Shown here: positions 7,687 to 16,085 of the stretch, in pieces
Numbering within the stretch: position 1 is the stretch's first letter
How the letters are laid out: every line of letters starts with the position of its first letter
Assembly: GCF_927798095.1 (NCBI RefSeq)
Contig: NZ_CAKMMF010000002.1
Location: 61,105 to 125,104 of the forward strand
DNA: 64,000 nucleotides
Reading direction: 5' to 3'
DNA from: Paenibacillus plantiphilus
GTDB lineage: Bacteria; Bacillota; Bacilli; Paenibacillales; Paenibacillaceae
Program-made: the position numbers and the translations under genes
Notes under the pieces: generated by a model
Database searches by the model: none
The model's input: the letters and a program-made list of their open reading frames with translations, nothing else
What the model was told of the DNA's origin: nothing

Positions 7687-8577
7687 TTATCGGATAAAAT
7701 CAATTAACGAAACCTGCATGATTCGTGCACCCGTCGAAAGAGCCGCTTGCAGCACGTTTTCTTTTAATTTCAATTCTGTTATTGCTTCAGTCATATCCAC
7801 ATCGCCTACTTCTGAACGCAGTTGCTTCAATCCGCCTTTCTCATCAAGCAGATGATTCTCTACAAGATCAAATCGATTCATACGCGCTCCAATCTCCGCC
7901 CATGATTTGGACAGACGATCCGAAGAATCATCAATTAAGCTTAAATCCTGTAATAAAGCCGTCTGATTATTAGTATCCAGATGATTGGCAATATCATTAA
8001 GAACCTTGAATACATTGTCTGAAGCGCCCGCAGCACCGAATATTTTTTCGCCAGTAATACTGACAGGAACTGTAACTGAAGCACTTACGCTAAGGTAATA
8101 AACGCCATCATCTGTCTCTTCTGTCTCAGCACCTGCAACAGTATACGGCGCAGTATCTGTCTTTTGTCCATTGAACAAATATCTGCCGCTATAGTCGCTG
8201 TTCCCAATTGTCACAAGCTGCTCTCGCAATTGCCTAATCTCAGATGCGATCTGTTCCCTTGCATCCGCAGGAACTGTTCCTGTCGATGCTTGCTGTGTCA
8301 GCACACGAGCCCGTTTCAACACATCGGACGTCTGCAGCATAAGCGAATCCATCGTACGAAGCCATCCATTGCCCGTGCGCGCGTTCTCTAAAAATTCCTC
8401 TGTACGATTCAACTCGCTATCGTACCTCATCAAATATCCAATGCCGACTGGATCATCGCCTGGACGGTGAATCCGTTGACCGGTTGCCAGCTTATCCTGC
8501 CAACTCGAAATTCCTTCGTTCGTATTGCGCAAGTTTCTCATCAGCTGAATGTTCTGCATCATTCCCGTTACGCGCAT
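7687..8577 (-). CDS. flgL: flagellar hook-associated protein FlgL (HAP3)
   Basis: A 296-aa hook-filament junction protein. The flagellin-like N-terminus (LRNTNEGISSWQDKLATGQRIHRPGDDPVGIGYLMRYDSEL) and C-terminus (DVDMTEAITELKLKENVLQAALSTGARIMQVSLIDFI) are intact, and the length is normal. The ATG at 8577 has AGGAGG seven bases upstream. It is the third member of the flgN-flgK-flgL run. Confidence 0.94.
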   Translation of the reverse strand: MRVTGMMQNIQLMRNLRNTNEGISSWQDKLATGQRIHRPGDDPVGIGYLMRYDSELNRTEEFLENARTGNGWLRTMDSLMLQTSDVLKRARVLTQQASTGTVPADAREQIASEIRQLREQLVTIGNSDYSGRYLFNGQKTDTAPYTVAGAETEETDDGVYYLSVSASVTVPVSITGEKIFGAAGASDNVFKVLNDIANHLDTNNQTALLQDLSLIDDSSDRLSKSWAEIGARMNRFDLVENHLLDEKGGLKQLRSEVGDVDMTEAITELKLKENVLQAALSTGARIMQVSLIDFIR

Positions 8578-8588
8578 GAATTATCCTC

Positions 8589-10169
8589 CTATCTGCCGAC
8601 AAGGCCCATTTGATTGATAATACGATCCAACATTTCATCTACTGTTGTCATATTGCGAGCAGCCGCATTGTAAGCGTGCTGGAATTTAATCATGTCCGAC
8701 ATCTCTTCATCAAGCGACACGCCGCTTACCGACTGGCGCCGCATGGCTACCGAATCCGTCAAATCCTGCTGATTCTGCAAATTGCGGATCGCATTAGATG
8801 CCCGTATTCCCAAATCCCCAGTCAGTGCCCGAAAATAGTCATCGGTCGTTCCGCTAGAGAGCGAGGTCATATTCGCTGGATAGTTGAACACCTTGTCTCT
8901 CAACCCCGCAAGCGCATGAGCGATATCGCTGTTGCCTTTAATCGTTATCCTCGCTCCCGACCCATTAATTTCATATTTGCCGGAAGCAGCTACCTTGCTC
9001 GTATCCTGCACAATATCAGGATTAACACGGATGTTGGAAATATTAAAAGTCGAGCTTCCGTCAGAAGTAGTGAAGAATGAGATACCTGACTGTGAAGGAT
9101 CTGACAAGCTGTATCCCAGCTCGTGCAAGCCGTTAAATCCGTTCACCTGAAGCTCAACCGCACTTTTGATCTTTGACCCAGCCGCGATTGTCGCGCCTGC
9201 CGGTATAACAGTTCCATCCTCCAATGTAACAGCATTCAATGCTGTAATATTGCCACTAGGAATGTAGCCGTTCTCAAGCTTAACTGTAACCTGCCCATTG
9301 ACCAATGTGTTGACCATGGCGTTTAGTTGATCTCTCACCTTGGTCACCTCAGCTTGAGAAGCAACGTAGCCTGCCAGTTCGCCTGAAGTAGCGGTTGCAG
9401 CATTGCCTGCAGTAAGTGCGGTGAACGCAGTACCGTCAACGACCTGTACGCCAGCGGAAATGACATTAATCATATTATCCGGCGTCTCAGCAAACGTGAC
9501 ATCCGCAATGAGGGAGAGCTTATCGAGATATACATCGCGCTGGTCGCGATAATCATTGGCATTGTCGCCAAGCGCCTCCGTCTTGCGGATAATCTCGTTA
9601 AGCTGGGCAATATTCTCAATATACCCGTTCGCCTCAACAACCTTCTTATCGATGTTTGATGTAATATCGCTAGCTACTGTACTTAGCGATGTATCCATAT
9701 ATTTCATTGTATCTGCAAGATTCACTGCCGAGCCGATCAAATCAATCCGCGCGCTAAGCAAGGCTGGATCACGGTTCAATACTTCAAGCGAATTCCAGAA
9801 CTTGTCCATAACGGCTCTCAAACCGCTGTTGGAAGGCTCGTTGATGATCTTCTCAATGGACTGCAGCGTCTGCTCTTGAACCTTCCAAGAGCCAAGCCCT
9901 TGATTCTCACGGCGATACTGCAAATCCAGGAAGGAGTCACGCACACGCTCAATGCTGTCATACTGCACGCCAGTGCCCAATTGACCCGGCGCATTGCTTC
10001 GCATCAAGCCCGGCGCCTCAATCGGACGCGCAGCCGATAGATTGACTCGTTGTCTGGTGTAGCCCTCTGTTGAAGCATTCGCAATGTTATGTCCTAAAGT
10101 CTGCATCGCTACATTCTGCGTCAATATAGCGCGCTTGCTTGTTTCCAGACCGTGAAATGTTGATCTCAT
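8589..10169 (-). CDS. flgK: flagellar hook-associated protein FlgK (HAP1)
   Basis: A 526-aa hook-filament junction protein. The N-terminal rod/hook motif is FHGLETSKRAILTQNVAMQTLGHNIANASTEGYTRQRVNL, and the C-terminus contains SGVSLDEEMSDMIKFQHAYNAAARNMTTVDEMLDRIINQMG. The middle is a divergent surface domain. The start has AGGAGG upstream. It is followed by flgL after 11 bases. Confidence 0.95.
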   Translation of the reverse strand: MRSTFHGLETSKRAILTQNVAMQTLGHNIANASTEGYTRQRVNLSAARPIEAPGLMRSNAPGQLGTGVQYDSIERVRDSFLDLQYRRENQGLGSWKVQEQTLQSIEKIINEPSNSGLRAVMDKFWNSLEVLNRDPALLSARIDLIGSAVNLADTMKYMDTSLSTVASDITSNIDKKVVEANGYIENIAQLNEIIRKTEALGDNANDYRDQRDVYLDKLSLIADVTFAETPDNMINVISAGVQVVDGTAFTALTAGNAATATSGELAGYVASQAEVTKVRDQLNAMVNTLVNGQVTVKLENGYIPSGNITALNAVTLEDGTVIPAGATIAAGSKIKSAVELQVNGFNGLHELGYSLSDPSQSGISFFTTSDGSSTFNISNIRVNPDIVQDTSKVAASGKYEINGSGARITIKGNSDIAHALAGLRDKVFNYPANMTSLSSGTTDDYFRALTGDLGIRASNAIRNLQNQQDLTDSVAMRRQSVSGVSLDEEMSDMIKFQHAYNAAARNMTTVDEMLDRIINQMGLVGR

Positions 10170-10186
10170 TCTTCAACCTCCTGCGC

Positions 10187-10687
10187 TTAGGCGCGCGTAT
10201 CGAATAATCCGTTACGGTTTTGTTTACCATTATGCAGCGCCGGATTCTGATAGGTGACCTCTTCTGTTGGAGAGCCTACTAGTAAATCCAGCGAGAATTC
10301 CAAGAGCGCTACTGACTGCTGTATGAGATGCTGGTTCAATTCATTGAGCGGTTTAAGTGCTGCTACCGTCTCGGACAGCTTGCTTTGAATCTGTCCCAGC
10401 TCCTGCTTGTCATCAACCGAGAACAGCATCTTGCTGATTTCAGTTAATGTGATGTATAACTTGGGCCGAACACCCATCTCCCGCTGAAGCTCAATAAGCG
10501 TCTGACGCCTTACCGTCTCATTCTCGGAGATTTGCTTCAATACCTTCGATTCCTTCGCAATCGTCGCCGTCAGGTCGTTGATCTGATTCTTTACAACCTG
10601 CTCCTTCTTCATCAGACCAAGCTCGTATAGCTCGATATAAAGCGAATGCAACTGTTCGAGCGTCTCCATTAATTGACGAAATGACAC
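10187..10687 (-). CDS. flgN: flagellar export chaperone FlgN
   Basis: A 166-aa helical protein with a FlgN-like coiled coil (LEQLHSLYIELYELGLMKKEQVVKNQINDL). FlgN is the cytoplasmic chaperone of FlgK and FlgL, which are encoded directly downstream. The GTG at 10687 lies six bases from AGGGTGA and is preferred over the TTG one codon earlier. Placement matches yvyG in B. subtilis. Confidence 0.85.
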   Translation of the reverse strand: MSFRQLMETLEQLHSLYIELYELGLMKKEQVVKNQINDLTATIAKESKVLKQISENETVRRQTLIELQREMGVRPKLYITLTEISKMLFSVDDKQELGQIQSKLSETVAALKPLNELNQHLIQQSVALLEFSLDLLVGSPTEEVTYQNPALHNGKQNRNGLFDTRA

Positions 10688-10712
10688 CAAGGATCACCCT
10701 GCTTTGCTTTAT

Positions 10713-10976
10713 CTATTTAATGAATGGCCAAATCTTCTCTGCAAGTTTTCCTGAATCAACATGATAACTTCCCGTTCTGACCGATTCCTTCAAATCCTCA
10801 ATCCGCTTGCTAAGCTCCGCGTTACTGGCGCGGCTATAGCTGAGCATTTCTTGCGCTTCCGCCGAAATCTGCACTTCGTCGGTTTGCTTTTTGCGGCCTA
10901 AGCCTCCTGCTCGCTGATCGTTTTGCTTCTGATAAGGATTCACTCCGCCAATTCGCTGGGTTTCATTAATTTTCAT
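10713..10976 (-). CDS. flgM: anti-sigma-D factor FlgM
   Basis: An 87-aa protein starting MKINETQRIGGVNPYQK with the FlgM motif DEVQISAEAQEMLSYS and a C-terminal helix (RIEDLKESVRTGSYHVDSGKLAEKIW) that binds sigma-D. It holds late flagellar transcription off until the hook is complete. The ATG at 10976 has GGAGGG upstream; the in-frame codons before it have none. Transcribed from the sigma-D promoter at 11036-11062, so it is probably self-regulating. Confidence 0.93.
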   Translation of the reverse strand: MKINETQRIGGVNPYQKQNDQRAGGLGRKKQTDEVQISAEAQEMLSYSRASNAELSKRIEDLKESVRTGSYHVDSGKLAEKIWPFIK

Positions 10977-11005
10977 ATTTATCCCTCCACTATCCGACGC
11001 CAATT

Positions 11006-11043
11006 AAAAAAAGCCGATAACTCTGTATAAGAGTATTATCGGC
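11006..11043 (-). terminator. terminator after yvyF, overlapping the flgM promoter
   Basis: On the minus strand GCCGATAATACTCTT-loop-AGAGTTATCGGC forms a hairpin with a two-base bulge, followed by seven T. The hairpin's 5' arm is the -10 box of the flgM sigma-D promoter. Confidence 0.85.
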
Positions 11044-11062
11044 ACTTTTGCATAAAAATTTA
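11036..11062 (-). promoter_or_regulatory. sigma-D promoter of flgM operon
   Basis: Minus strand: TAAA, exactly 15 bases, GCCGATAA, differing from the sigma-D consensus only at the last base. The -10 box doubles as the upstream stem of the yvyF terminator. Confidence 0.9.
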
Positions 11063-11080
11063 TAGGTAATAAAATACGAC

Positions 11081-11500
11081 TTAGTTTCGATCGCGAAGTC
11101 GATCCATAATTCGGTACGCCGCCCCTACTGAAGAAGGCGGTTTCTCCGAATCGCCTGCTTTTCTCTGATCGGGTTTATGGTTAATATCATGAACCAGGCG
11201 CGATCTGCAATTGATGCACATCGAGTTCTCGCGAATCAACGTTCCGCAAACTTCACAAGGATAGGCAAGATTAGGAACTCCAACAAGCGATATGCGCCCT
11301 TCACGAATAAACTTCGTTATTTGCTTGATAGAGACCGATGTTTCATCAGAAACCTCGTGAATGCTTGCTCCTTTTTGCTTGCGCAAATAATCGGAACAAA
11401 GCCGGTATTCCTCGTCAATATCTTTGATGCATGCCGGACAGACATCACGGAAGTTTACAGCGTACAGCTTACCGCAACGCGGACAGTTATCGAGACCCAT
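11081..11500 (-). CDS. yvyF: YvyF-family flagellar operon zinc-ribbon protein
   Basis: 139 aa, with two zinc-binding knuckle pairs: CPRC...CPAC near residues 6-20 and CEVC...CINC near 85-105. Between them is a helix-turn-helix-like stretch (IHEVSDETSVSIKQITKFIREGRI). This matches the flagellar operon protein family represented by B. subtilis YvyF, located between comFC and flgM as here. The molecular role is unknown; a regulatory role is plausible from the fold. The ATG at 11500 follows GGAGGGGG. Confidence 0.85.
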   Translation of the reverse strand: MGLDNCPRCGKLYAVNFRDVCPACIKDIDEEYRLCSDYLRKQKGASIHEVSDETSVSIKQITKFIREGRISLVGVPNLAYPCEVCGTLIRENSMCINCRSRLVHDINHKPDQRKAGDSEKPPSSVGAAYRIMDRLRDRN

Positions 11501-11636
11501 GTCCTATGCCCCCCTCCAAACAGCTTGAATGATAATTATCCCTATTCTACCTCATAAACCGCCAAATTTCATCCTATTTTTTACTTTATATAAAACGAAC
11601 ATAAGAAATGGACCAGGAAGCGAAGCGAGAAGAATG

Positions 11637-11656
11637 GTACTGTAGAAGTATGAGGT
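11637..11656. repeat. short interspersed repeat, copy 1
   Basis: This 20-base stretch containing ACTGTAGAAGTAT matches 58618-58637 at 18 of 20 positions, and looser similarity extends ~28 bases upstream (A-GAAGCG-AGC-pattern). It lies directly after the comFC stop codon. Confidence 0.5.
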
Positions 11657-12493
11657 CTAAGAACGCGCTAACGTAATCGTGTATATCTCAATATGCATTT
11701 GGAACCCTGCCCAATTAACCCCCTCTCTGACCGCTCTTGCACATGCATTCACCGTACTCCCTGTTGTGTATATATCATCTACTAAAAGAAATCTCACGCT
11801 TTCTCCTGAATTCAGGCGTGCTGGCATTGCCGAAACATCGCCGCCGAATAATCTGTCCATCATTTTCAGTATGGCGGGAACATTAGAGACAAAAAGCTCT
11901 CGTGAATCACGCAAACGCTCTCCTCGCGTCTTGAAGCTTTGCTTCTGGCTGTGACGAGCCCGGCGCAAAATGTCGAAATGAAGCAGGCCGCTCTGCTTTG
12001 CAATATAAGCCGCCAGCCGTTCCGCTTGATTAAATCCGCGCTCATGAAGTCGCTCCGTGCTTACCGGCACATGTACGACAGCATCTATTCGGAATAATTT
12101 GCTGCGTTGTGAGAATTCTTGCAGCAGGCCGCTGTAAGCAGTCAAAAGAAGCTCTCCAAGCAATGGCTCCAGCCCTTCATGCCCCCGGTATTTGTACAGA
12201 GCCAGCCATTGTCTGATGGTGTCGTTATACTGCACAGCACTGCGGTTGCAAATAAACGCCGCAGCGTGCCGTCGCCCACAATCGCCACAACGCTCCGGTC
12301 GACCGCAAATCGGACAATGGATACGAGAAATCCATGGAATGGATTCCCGGCATTCACTGCAGAGTGAGGGCAGCGCACTGACCGTCCGATGATCATTCCT
12401 GCCGCAAATAAGACAGGTGGAGGTTGAAGGCCGCAGCAGCGCTAGCAGATTGTGCATTGATTTGAAAAAGAGCTGGCTCCATGATTTTCGCAT
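11657..12493 (-). CDS. comFC: competence protein ComFC (phosphoribosyltransferase-like)
   Basis: A 278-aa protein with N-terminal zinc-binding cysteines (CLICG...LCSEC...CPICGRPERCGDC) and a C-terminal PRTase domain with the PRPP loop FLLVDDIYTTGSTVNACA. ComFC is a cytoplasmic partner of the DNA-uptake helicase ComFA. The ATG at 12493 is preceded by AAGGGAG. comFA ends 13 bases upstream; comFB, which lies between them in B. subtilis, is absent. Confidence 0.93.
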   Translation of the reverse strand: MRKSWSQLFFKSMHNLLALLRPSTSTCLICGRNDHRTVSALPSLCSECRESIPWISRIHCPICGRPERCGDCGRRHAAAFICNRSAVQYNDTIRQWLALYKYRGHEGLEPLLGELLLTAYSGLLQEFSQRSKLFRIDAVVHVPVSTERLHERGFNQAERLAAYIAKQSGLLHFDILRRARHSQKQSFKTRGERLRDSRELFVSNVPAILKMMDRLFGGDVSAMPARLNSGESVRFLLVDDIYTTGSTVNACARAVREGVNWAGFQMHIEIYTITLARS

Positions 12494-12505
12494 ATGTATC
12501 TCCCT

Positions 12506-14809
12506 TCACTTCTTGATAAGATACCCGCTCCGTTTCGCCAGCTTGTTCATGCTGCGGATTTGCCGAATGGCCGCTTGCTGAGACCTGCTATACACCGCAG
12601 CACAGAAATAAACGCGACCTGCCGGGTCCTCCTTGGATCTTCCTGCTCGTCCCGCCATTTGCACCAGCGATGCTTCATCGAATAATTTGCCATCCGCATC
12701 AAGTATGAACACATCGCTTTTCGGAACGGTAACGCCACGCTCCAGAATTGTTGTTGTCACCAGCAATCGGATGCTCCGTCCCCGAAACTCCATAACTTTA
12801 TTCGAGCGTTCAGCATCCTTCGATGAGGTTCCTTCGATTGCGATATTCGGAAAAGCATGGCGCAGTCGTTGTACAAGCGGTTCAACATGCCGGATCTGCT
12901 GCACGAACAGAAATAGCTGTGCGCCGCGATCCAACGATTTCTTCAGCGCATCCAACAATCTTCCTGGCAGCCTGCGCTGGTGAAGCAGCTGTCGCACCAT
13001 AGGAATTCGGATCAGAGCTGGAACCGGAAGCGGATGGCGGTGAAATCGAACAGGAACACGAACATGGGCAAGATGCCCACGTTTAGCCGCCCGTCGCAGC
13101 TCAGCAGGAGGAGTGGCCGACAGCAGGACCGTGCATCCGCCAGCTGCGCAGACGTTGTCAGCCGCATAATGGAGCAGTTCGTCGTTATGGAATGGAAAAG
13201 CATCCAATTCGTCAATGACGACAAGATCAAACGCGCTTCGAAAACGAAACAACTGATGCGTTGTAGCAAGCGTAATCTCCCCGCTCTCCCAGCGCTGAGG
13301 GCTGCCTCCGTACAATGTCACTACCGAGGCCTCCGGAAAGGCCCTCCGTATTCTGGGATCCAGCTCCAACACAACATCCCGCCGAGGTGTTGCAATCAGG
13401 GCACGTCCTCCCCGCTCCAAGCAGGCCTCTATTAAGGGGAAGATCATTTCCGTCTTGCCCGCGCCTGTAACTGCCCATAGCAAGAACCTGCGTTGCGAAG
13501 CTTGCCGTGATGCTGAAACGAAAGGCAGCCTTCGGGCAAGACCAACGACCCTGCGAAAAATGCTGCCACCGGCAGTTGTGCCCGCCCCCGCTATATATTG
13601 AAGTGCAGCCGCTGCTGCAGCGGCCTGTGCAGGGCTAAGCTGCCAGCGGGCAAACCGCTCATCGCTGGCAGCAGCAATTGATGCCAGGTCTTGTGGCCCC
13701 TTCGTTGGGGCAGGGTGGTAAGCTGCTGGCGCAGCGGGGCTGGGAGCTAATGCAAAAGCGGAGACGCCCGCCTCTGCTGAGACGAGGGCGCGAGCTGTTG
13801 CAAAAGCTGGGGCGCTCGACGCTGCTGGGGTGAGGGCGCGAGCTGATGCAAAAGCAAGGGCGCTTGACGCTGGGGTCCGCGTGCCGAGTATGAGCAGTCC
13901 GCATTCGCGGCTGCGCCCCATGGTGAGGCACGCCTCGCAGTAGGCGCACATGCGCCCGCATACGGCGCATGGCGTGCGGCGCATGCGCGCCTCGCCGCTG
14001 CCGCATCGCTGGCAGCGCAGCCGCTGGCGCGGCGGTTCCGCGCGCAGCGCCAACCGCCACCGCAGCAGCGGTGGCTGCGGCTGCGGGGCGACCGCGCCGC
14101 CAAGGCGCAGCTGGCCGAGGAGCGCGGCCAGCTGGAGCGCGGGCGCTGCCGCGCTCCAAGCGGCCTGCTGCGCTTCGCCAGCAGGCCCGGCCGCATCCGC
14201 GGCCGCAAGCAGGGCGAGCGCTTCGCTGCGAAGCAGCGCTCGTCCCTGCAGCAGCGCAGCGGCGCGGCAAGCTGCCGCCGCCAGCGCACGCGCACCCGCG
14301 CGGTCCGCGCCACGCTCGGACGCGCCCCTCACAAGCTCAGCACGCGCCACCGGCGCTTCCTGAGCATCCGCTCTCCTCGCTCTCTGAGCATCCGCTCTCT
14401 TCGCTTCCTGAGCAACCCGCTCGCTCTTAGCACTCTCTCTCCTCGCTTTCTGAGCATTCCGCTCGCTCTGAGTACTCGCTCGCGGCTCTTCTGCCGACTG
14501 AGCTCCCGCCCCCGCCCCCCAAGCATCGCTCACGAGCCGCCCCAAAACCTCACGGACCGTACGCTCACTTGACGGGCCCCCTTCCCTATCCGGCCATCGC
14601 TGTGCAATCGCAACAGCGATTCCTAGCGGGAGCAGTTCTGGCCACAGCAGCATACTCTGACTTTCCCAATGAGTCAGCCTTTTCGCAGTCCGCTCCACTT
14701 CATTGCGATAACCCCTATCGAGCCAATAGGCACGGTCAACTTCTGGCGCGACCGACCACATGGCCCGCGAGCCTTTAGCGGACAACAACACATATAACGT
14801 TACCTGCAC
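12506..14809 (-). CDS. comFA: competence helicase ComFA with long low-complexity N-terminal insert
   Basis: 767 aa against ~460 aa in B. subtilis. The C-terminal 450 residues carry the superfamily 2 helicase core: zinc cysteines (CQRCGSGEARMRRTPCAVCGRMCAYC), Walker A AVTGAGKTE, Walker B VIDELDAFP, motif III LLSATPP and motif VI QMAGRAGRS. It drives single-stranded DNA import during transformation. The N-terminal ~320 residues include an Ala/Arg/Glu/Ser-rich region encoded by very GC-rich DNA (~13740-14500) and imperfect repeats (SSALAFASARAL / SSAPAFATARAL). The GTG at 14809 follows GGAGAGG; the GTG at 14878 lies inside the upstream terminator. Confidence 0.9.
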   Translation of the reverse strand: MQVTLYVLLSAKGSRAMWSVAPEVDRAYWLDRGYRNEVERTAKRLTHWESQSMLLWPELLPLGIAVAIAQRWPDREGGPSSERTVREVLGRLVSDAWGAGAGAQSAEEPRASTQSERNAQKARRESAKSERVAQEAKRADAQRARRADAQEAPVARAELVRGASERGADRAGARALAAAACRAAALLQGRALLRSEALALLAAADAAGPAGEAQQAAWSAAAPALQLAALLGQLRLGGAVAPQPQPPLLRWRLALRAEPPRQRLRCQRCGSGEARMRRTPCAVCGRMCAYCEACLTMGRSRECGLLILGTRTPASSALAFASARALTPAASSAPAFATARALVSAEAGVSAFALAPSPAAPAAYHPAPTKGPQDLASIAAASDERFARWQLSPAQAAAAAAALQYIAGAGTTAGGSIFRRVVGLARRLPFVSASRQASQRRFLLWAVTGAGKTEMIFPLIEACLERGGRALIATPRRDVVLELDPRIRRAFPEASVVTLYGGSPQRWESGEITLATTHQLFRFRSAFDLVVIDELDAFPFHNDELLHYAADNVCAAGGCTVLLSATPPAELRRAAKRGHLAHVRVPVRFHRHPLPVPALIRIPMVRQLLHQRRLPGRLLDALKKSLDRGAQLFLFVQQIRHVEPLVQRLRHAFPNIAIEGTSSKDAERSNKVMEFRGRSIRLLVTTTILERGVTVPKSDVFILDADGKLFDEASLVQMAGRAGRSKEDPAGRVYFCAAVYSRSQQAAIRQIRSMNKLAKRSGYLIKK

Positions 14810-14874
14810 TTTCCCCTCTCCCCATTCCCAAATCCATATTTCCAACTCTCCAATAAACAGCCGAATAAAACAAA

Positions 14875-14914
14875 ACACACCCGCAAGCTGTCATAGACAG
14901 CCATACGGGTGTGC
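14875..14914 (-). terminator. terminator upstream of comFA
   Basis: Minus strand: CACACCCG and GCTGTC pair with GACAGC and CGGGTGTG, followed by TTTTGTTTTATT. It ends the transcript of the preceding gene (15014-15691), so comFA likely has its own promoter within 14810-14880, although I could not pick one. Confidence 0.8.
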
Positions 14915-15013
14915 TTCACTCGTCAATTAATAGATTTATAAAGATTATAACCCAGCCCCTTGCGCTTAGCAATTAATCATATAAAAGCGATGCACCGCCG
15001 CTATCCACAACTC

Positions 15014-15691
15014 TCAAAGGGGAAGCTTGCAAATATCCGCAGGATTCCGCAAATTCACCAGAATCGCATGATCATATTCCGTAACAATTCCTTCTTCTTG
15101 AAGCATCCACATCAAGTGTATCGACTCGGCACGCTGCCGGCTATCATTCTTCGCTTTTCGCGGAGGTAGCTTCCTCGCATTTCGAAAGCGTTGCCATTTT
15201 GCCCAGAGCGAGCTTCCCTTTACGACTTCCCTCTTCGTACAGTCAACCTTGTCTTTAGCTGCCCGGTCATCGTACTTGCCCCCAACTTCCATTCCAGCCA
15301 TTACCCGAGGAGAAGCCCCCTCGCTCCACCCTTGTCCGGGACGATGCCCCAGCTCGCGTGCAAAATCATCAAATTGCCTTCTGCTTGAAGAAAAAGCATC
15401 ACATGATCGGACGCGAACATCCATGCCTCTTCTTGCAAAACAGCGAACGATACCCATCGTCTCATCCTCGCACCCTTGGTTTAGTACGGTTACCCTAACT
15501 AACGTCCCGGTCACTTGGGAAAATCGGCGCAAGCAGCGCATATACATCTCCATATGGAGCCCTTCATTGCCAGCAATAAGCACGTAATGCTTCGTAACAC
15601 TGCATCGTTTCATCGCAAGCGCAGTATAAGCATGAACGGCTGCAGCAGCCAAGGCGTAACAACCAAAGATCCAGAACAGGATCGGAATCAT
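15014..15691 (-). CDS. hypothetical single-pass membrane protein
   Basis: 225 aa. The ATG at 15691 (MIPILFWIFGCYALAAAAVHAYTAL) has GGAGGTGG upstream and begins with one hydrophobic membrane segment. The next ~100 residues (HYVLIAGNEGLHMEMYMRCLRRF, then RVTVLNQGCEDETMGIVRCFARRGMDVRV) look like an alternating beta/alpha fold. They are followed by a basic linker and a short C-terminal block ending ADICKLPL. I do not recognise a named family. It sits in the degU-comFA interval, where B. subtilis has yviA. A membrane-anchored Rossmann-like domain is all that can be said. Confidence 0.6.
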   Translation of the reverse strand: MIPILFWIFGCYALAAAAVHAYTALAMKRCSVTKHYVLIAGNEGLHMEMYMRCLRRFSQVTGTLVRVTVLNQGCEDETMGIVRCFARRGMDVRVRSCDAFSSSRRQFDDFARELGHRPGQGWSEGASPRVMAGMEVGGKYDDRAAKDKVDCTKREVVKGSSLWAKWQRFRNARKLPPRKAKNDSRQRAESIHLMWMLQEEGIVTEYDHAILVNLRNPADICKLPL

Positions 15692-15815
15692 GGCGGCCAC
15701 CTCCTTTTTGTGACATGATATGCCACTGACCGCCCAGGGGTTCCAGACATTTTGGACAATCAAGCAAAAAGGCGGCTGCCCGGCTAATCGCCCCTTTTTC
15801 TAACTCCCTTCTGCT

Positions 15816-15929
15816 TTGATCTTGATCTTGATCCTGCTCTTGCTCTTGCTCTTGCTCCTGCTCTTGCTCTTGCTCCTGCTCTTGCTCTTGCTCTTGCTCT
15901 TGCTCTTGCTCTTGCTCTTGCTCTTGCTC
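15816..15929. repeat. hexanucleotide tandem repeat, 19 units
   Basis: Three TTGATC units followed by sixteen [C/T]TGCTC units in perfect 6-base register, 114 bp in all, three of the units having C for T at the first base. The minus strand would read Asp-Gln then Glu-Gln in one frame. Confidence 0.95.
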
Positions 15930-15950
15930 CGTCTTATCTTCCTTCCCCAC

Positions 15951-16080
15951 TAAATAAGTTGGACAAAAGAAAGAACAACAGAGTGGAGCAGGGGAATGTT
16001 TCTGGAGAAGCGTCAGCGATCGTAAGAACATTCCCCAGCGCAGCGGCCTGTAAGTTCATTTCAATCGTTCAACTTATGTA
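15951..16080. repeat. MITE-like palindromic element
   Basis: A 130-bp imperfect palindrome. The outer arms share ATAAGTTG-AC. The inner arms GGGGAATGTT (15991-16000) and AACATTCCCC (16027-16036) are perfectly complementary. The intervening arm sequence also aligns loosely (GAAA-GAAC-ACAG pattern). Confidence 0.7.
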
Positions 16081-16085
16081 GCACT

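Larger units (their letters stand above)
15692..16085. other. 394-bp intergenic stretch with repeats only
   Basis: Holds a hexanucleotide microsatellite (15816-15929) and a palindromic MITE-like element (15951-16080). A minus-strand frame through it reads Glu-Gln repeats but runs 128 bases into the 15014-15691 gene in another frame and has no good ribosome site, so I do not call a gene here. Confidence 0.7.

Noticed and set aside
13659..14430. Several overlapping long frames in the GC-rich comFA segment on both strands
   Set aside because: High GC removes stop codons in all frames; only the helicase frame carries motifs and extends into the conserved core.
15564..16031. 155-aa minus-strand frame rich in Glu-Gln
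   Set aside because: It runs through the microsatellite and MITE-like repeat, overlaps the 15014-15691 gene in another frame and has no clear ribosome site.
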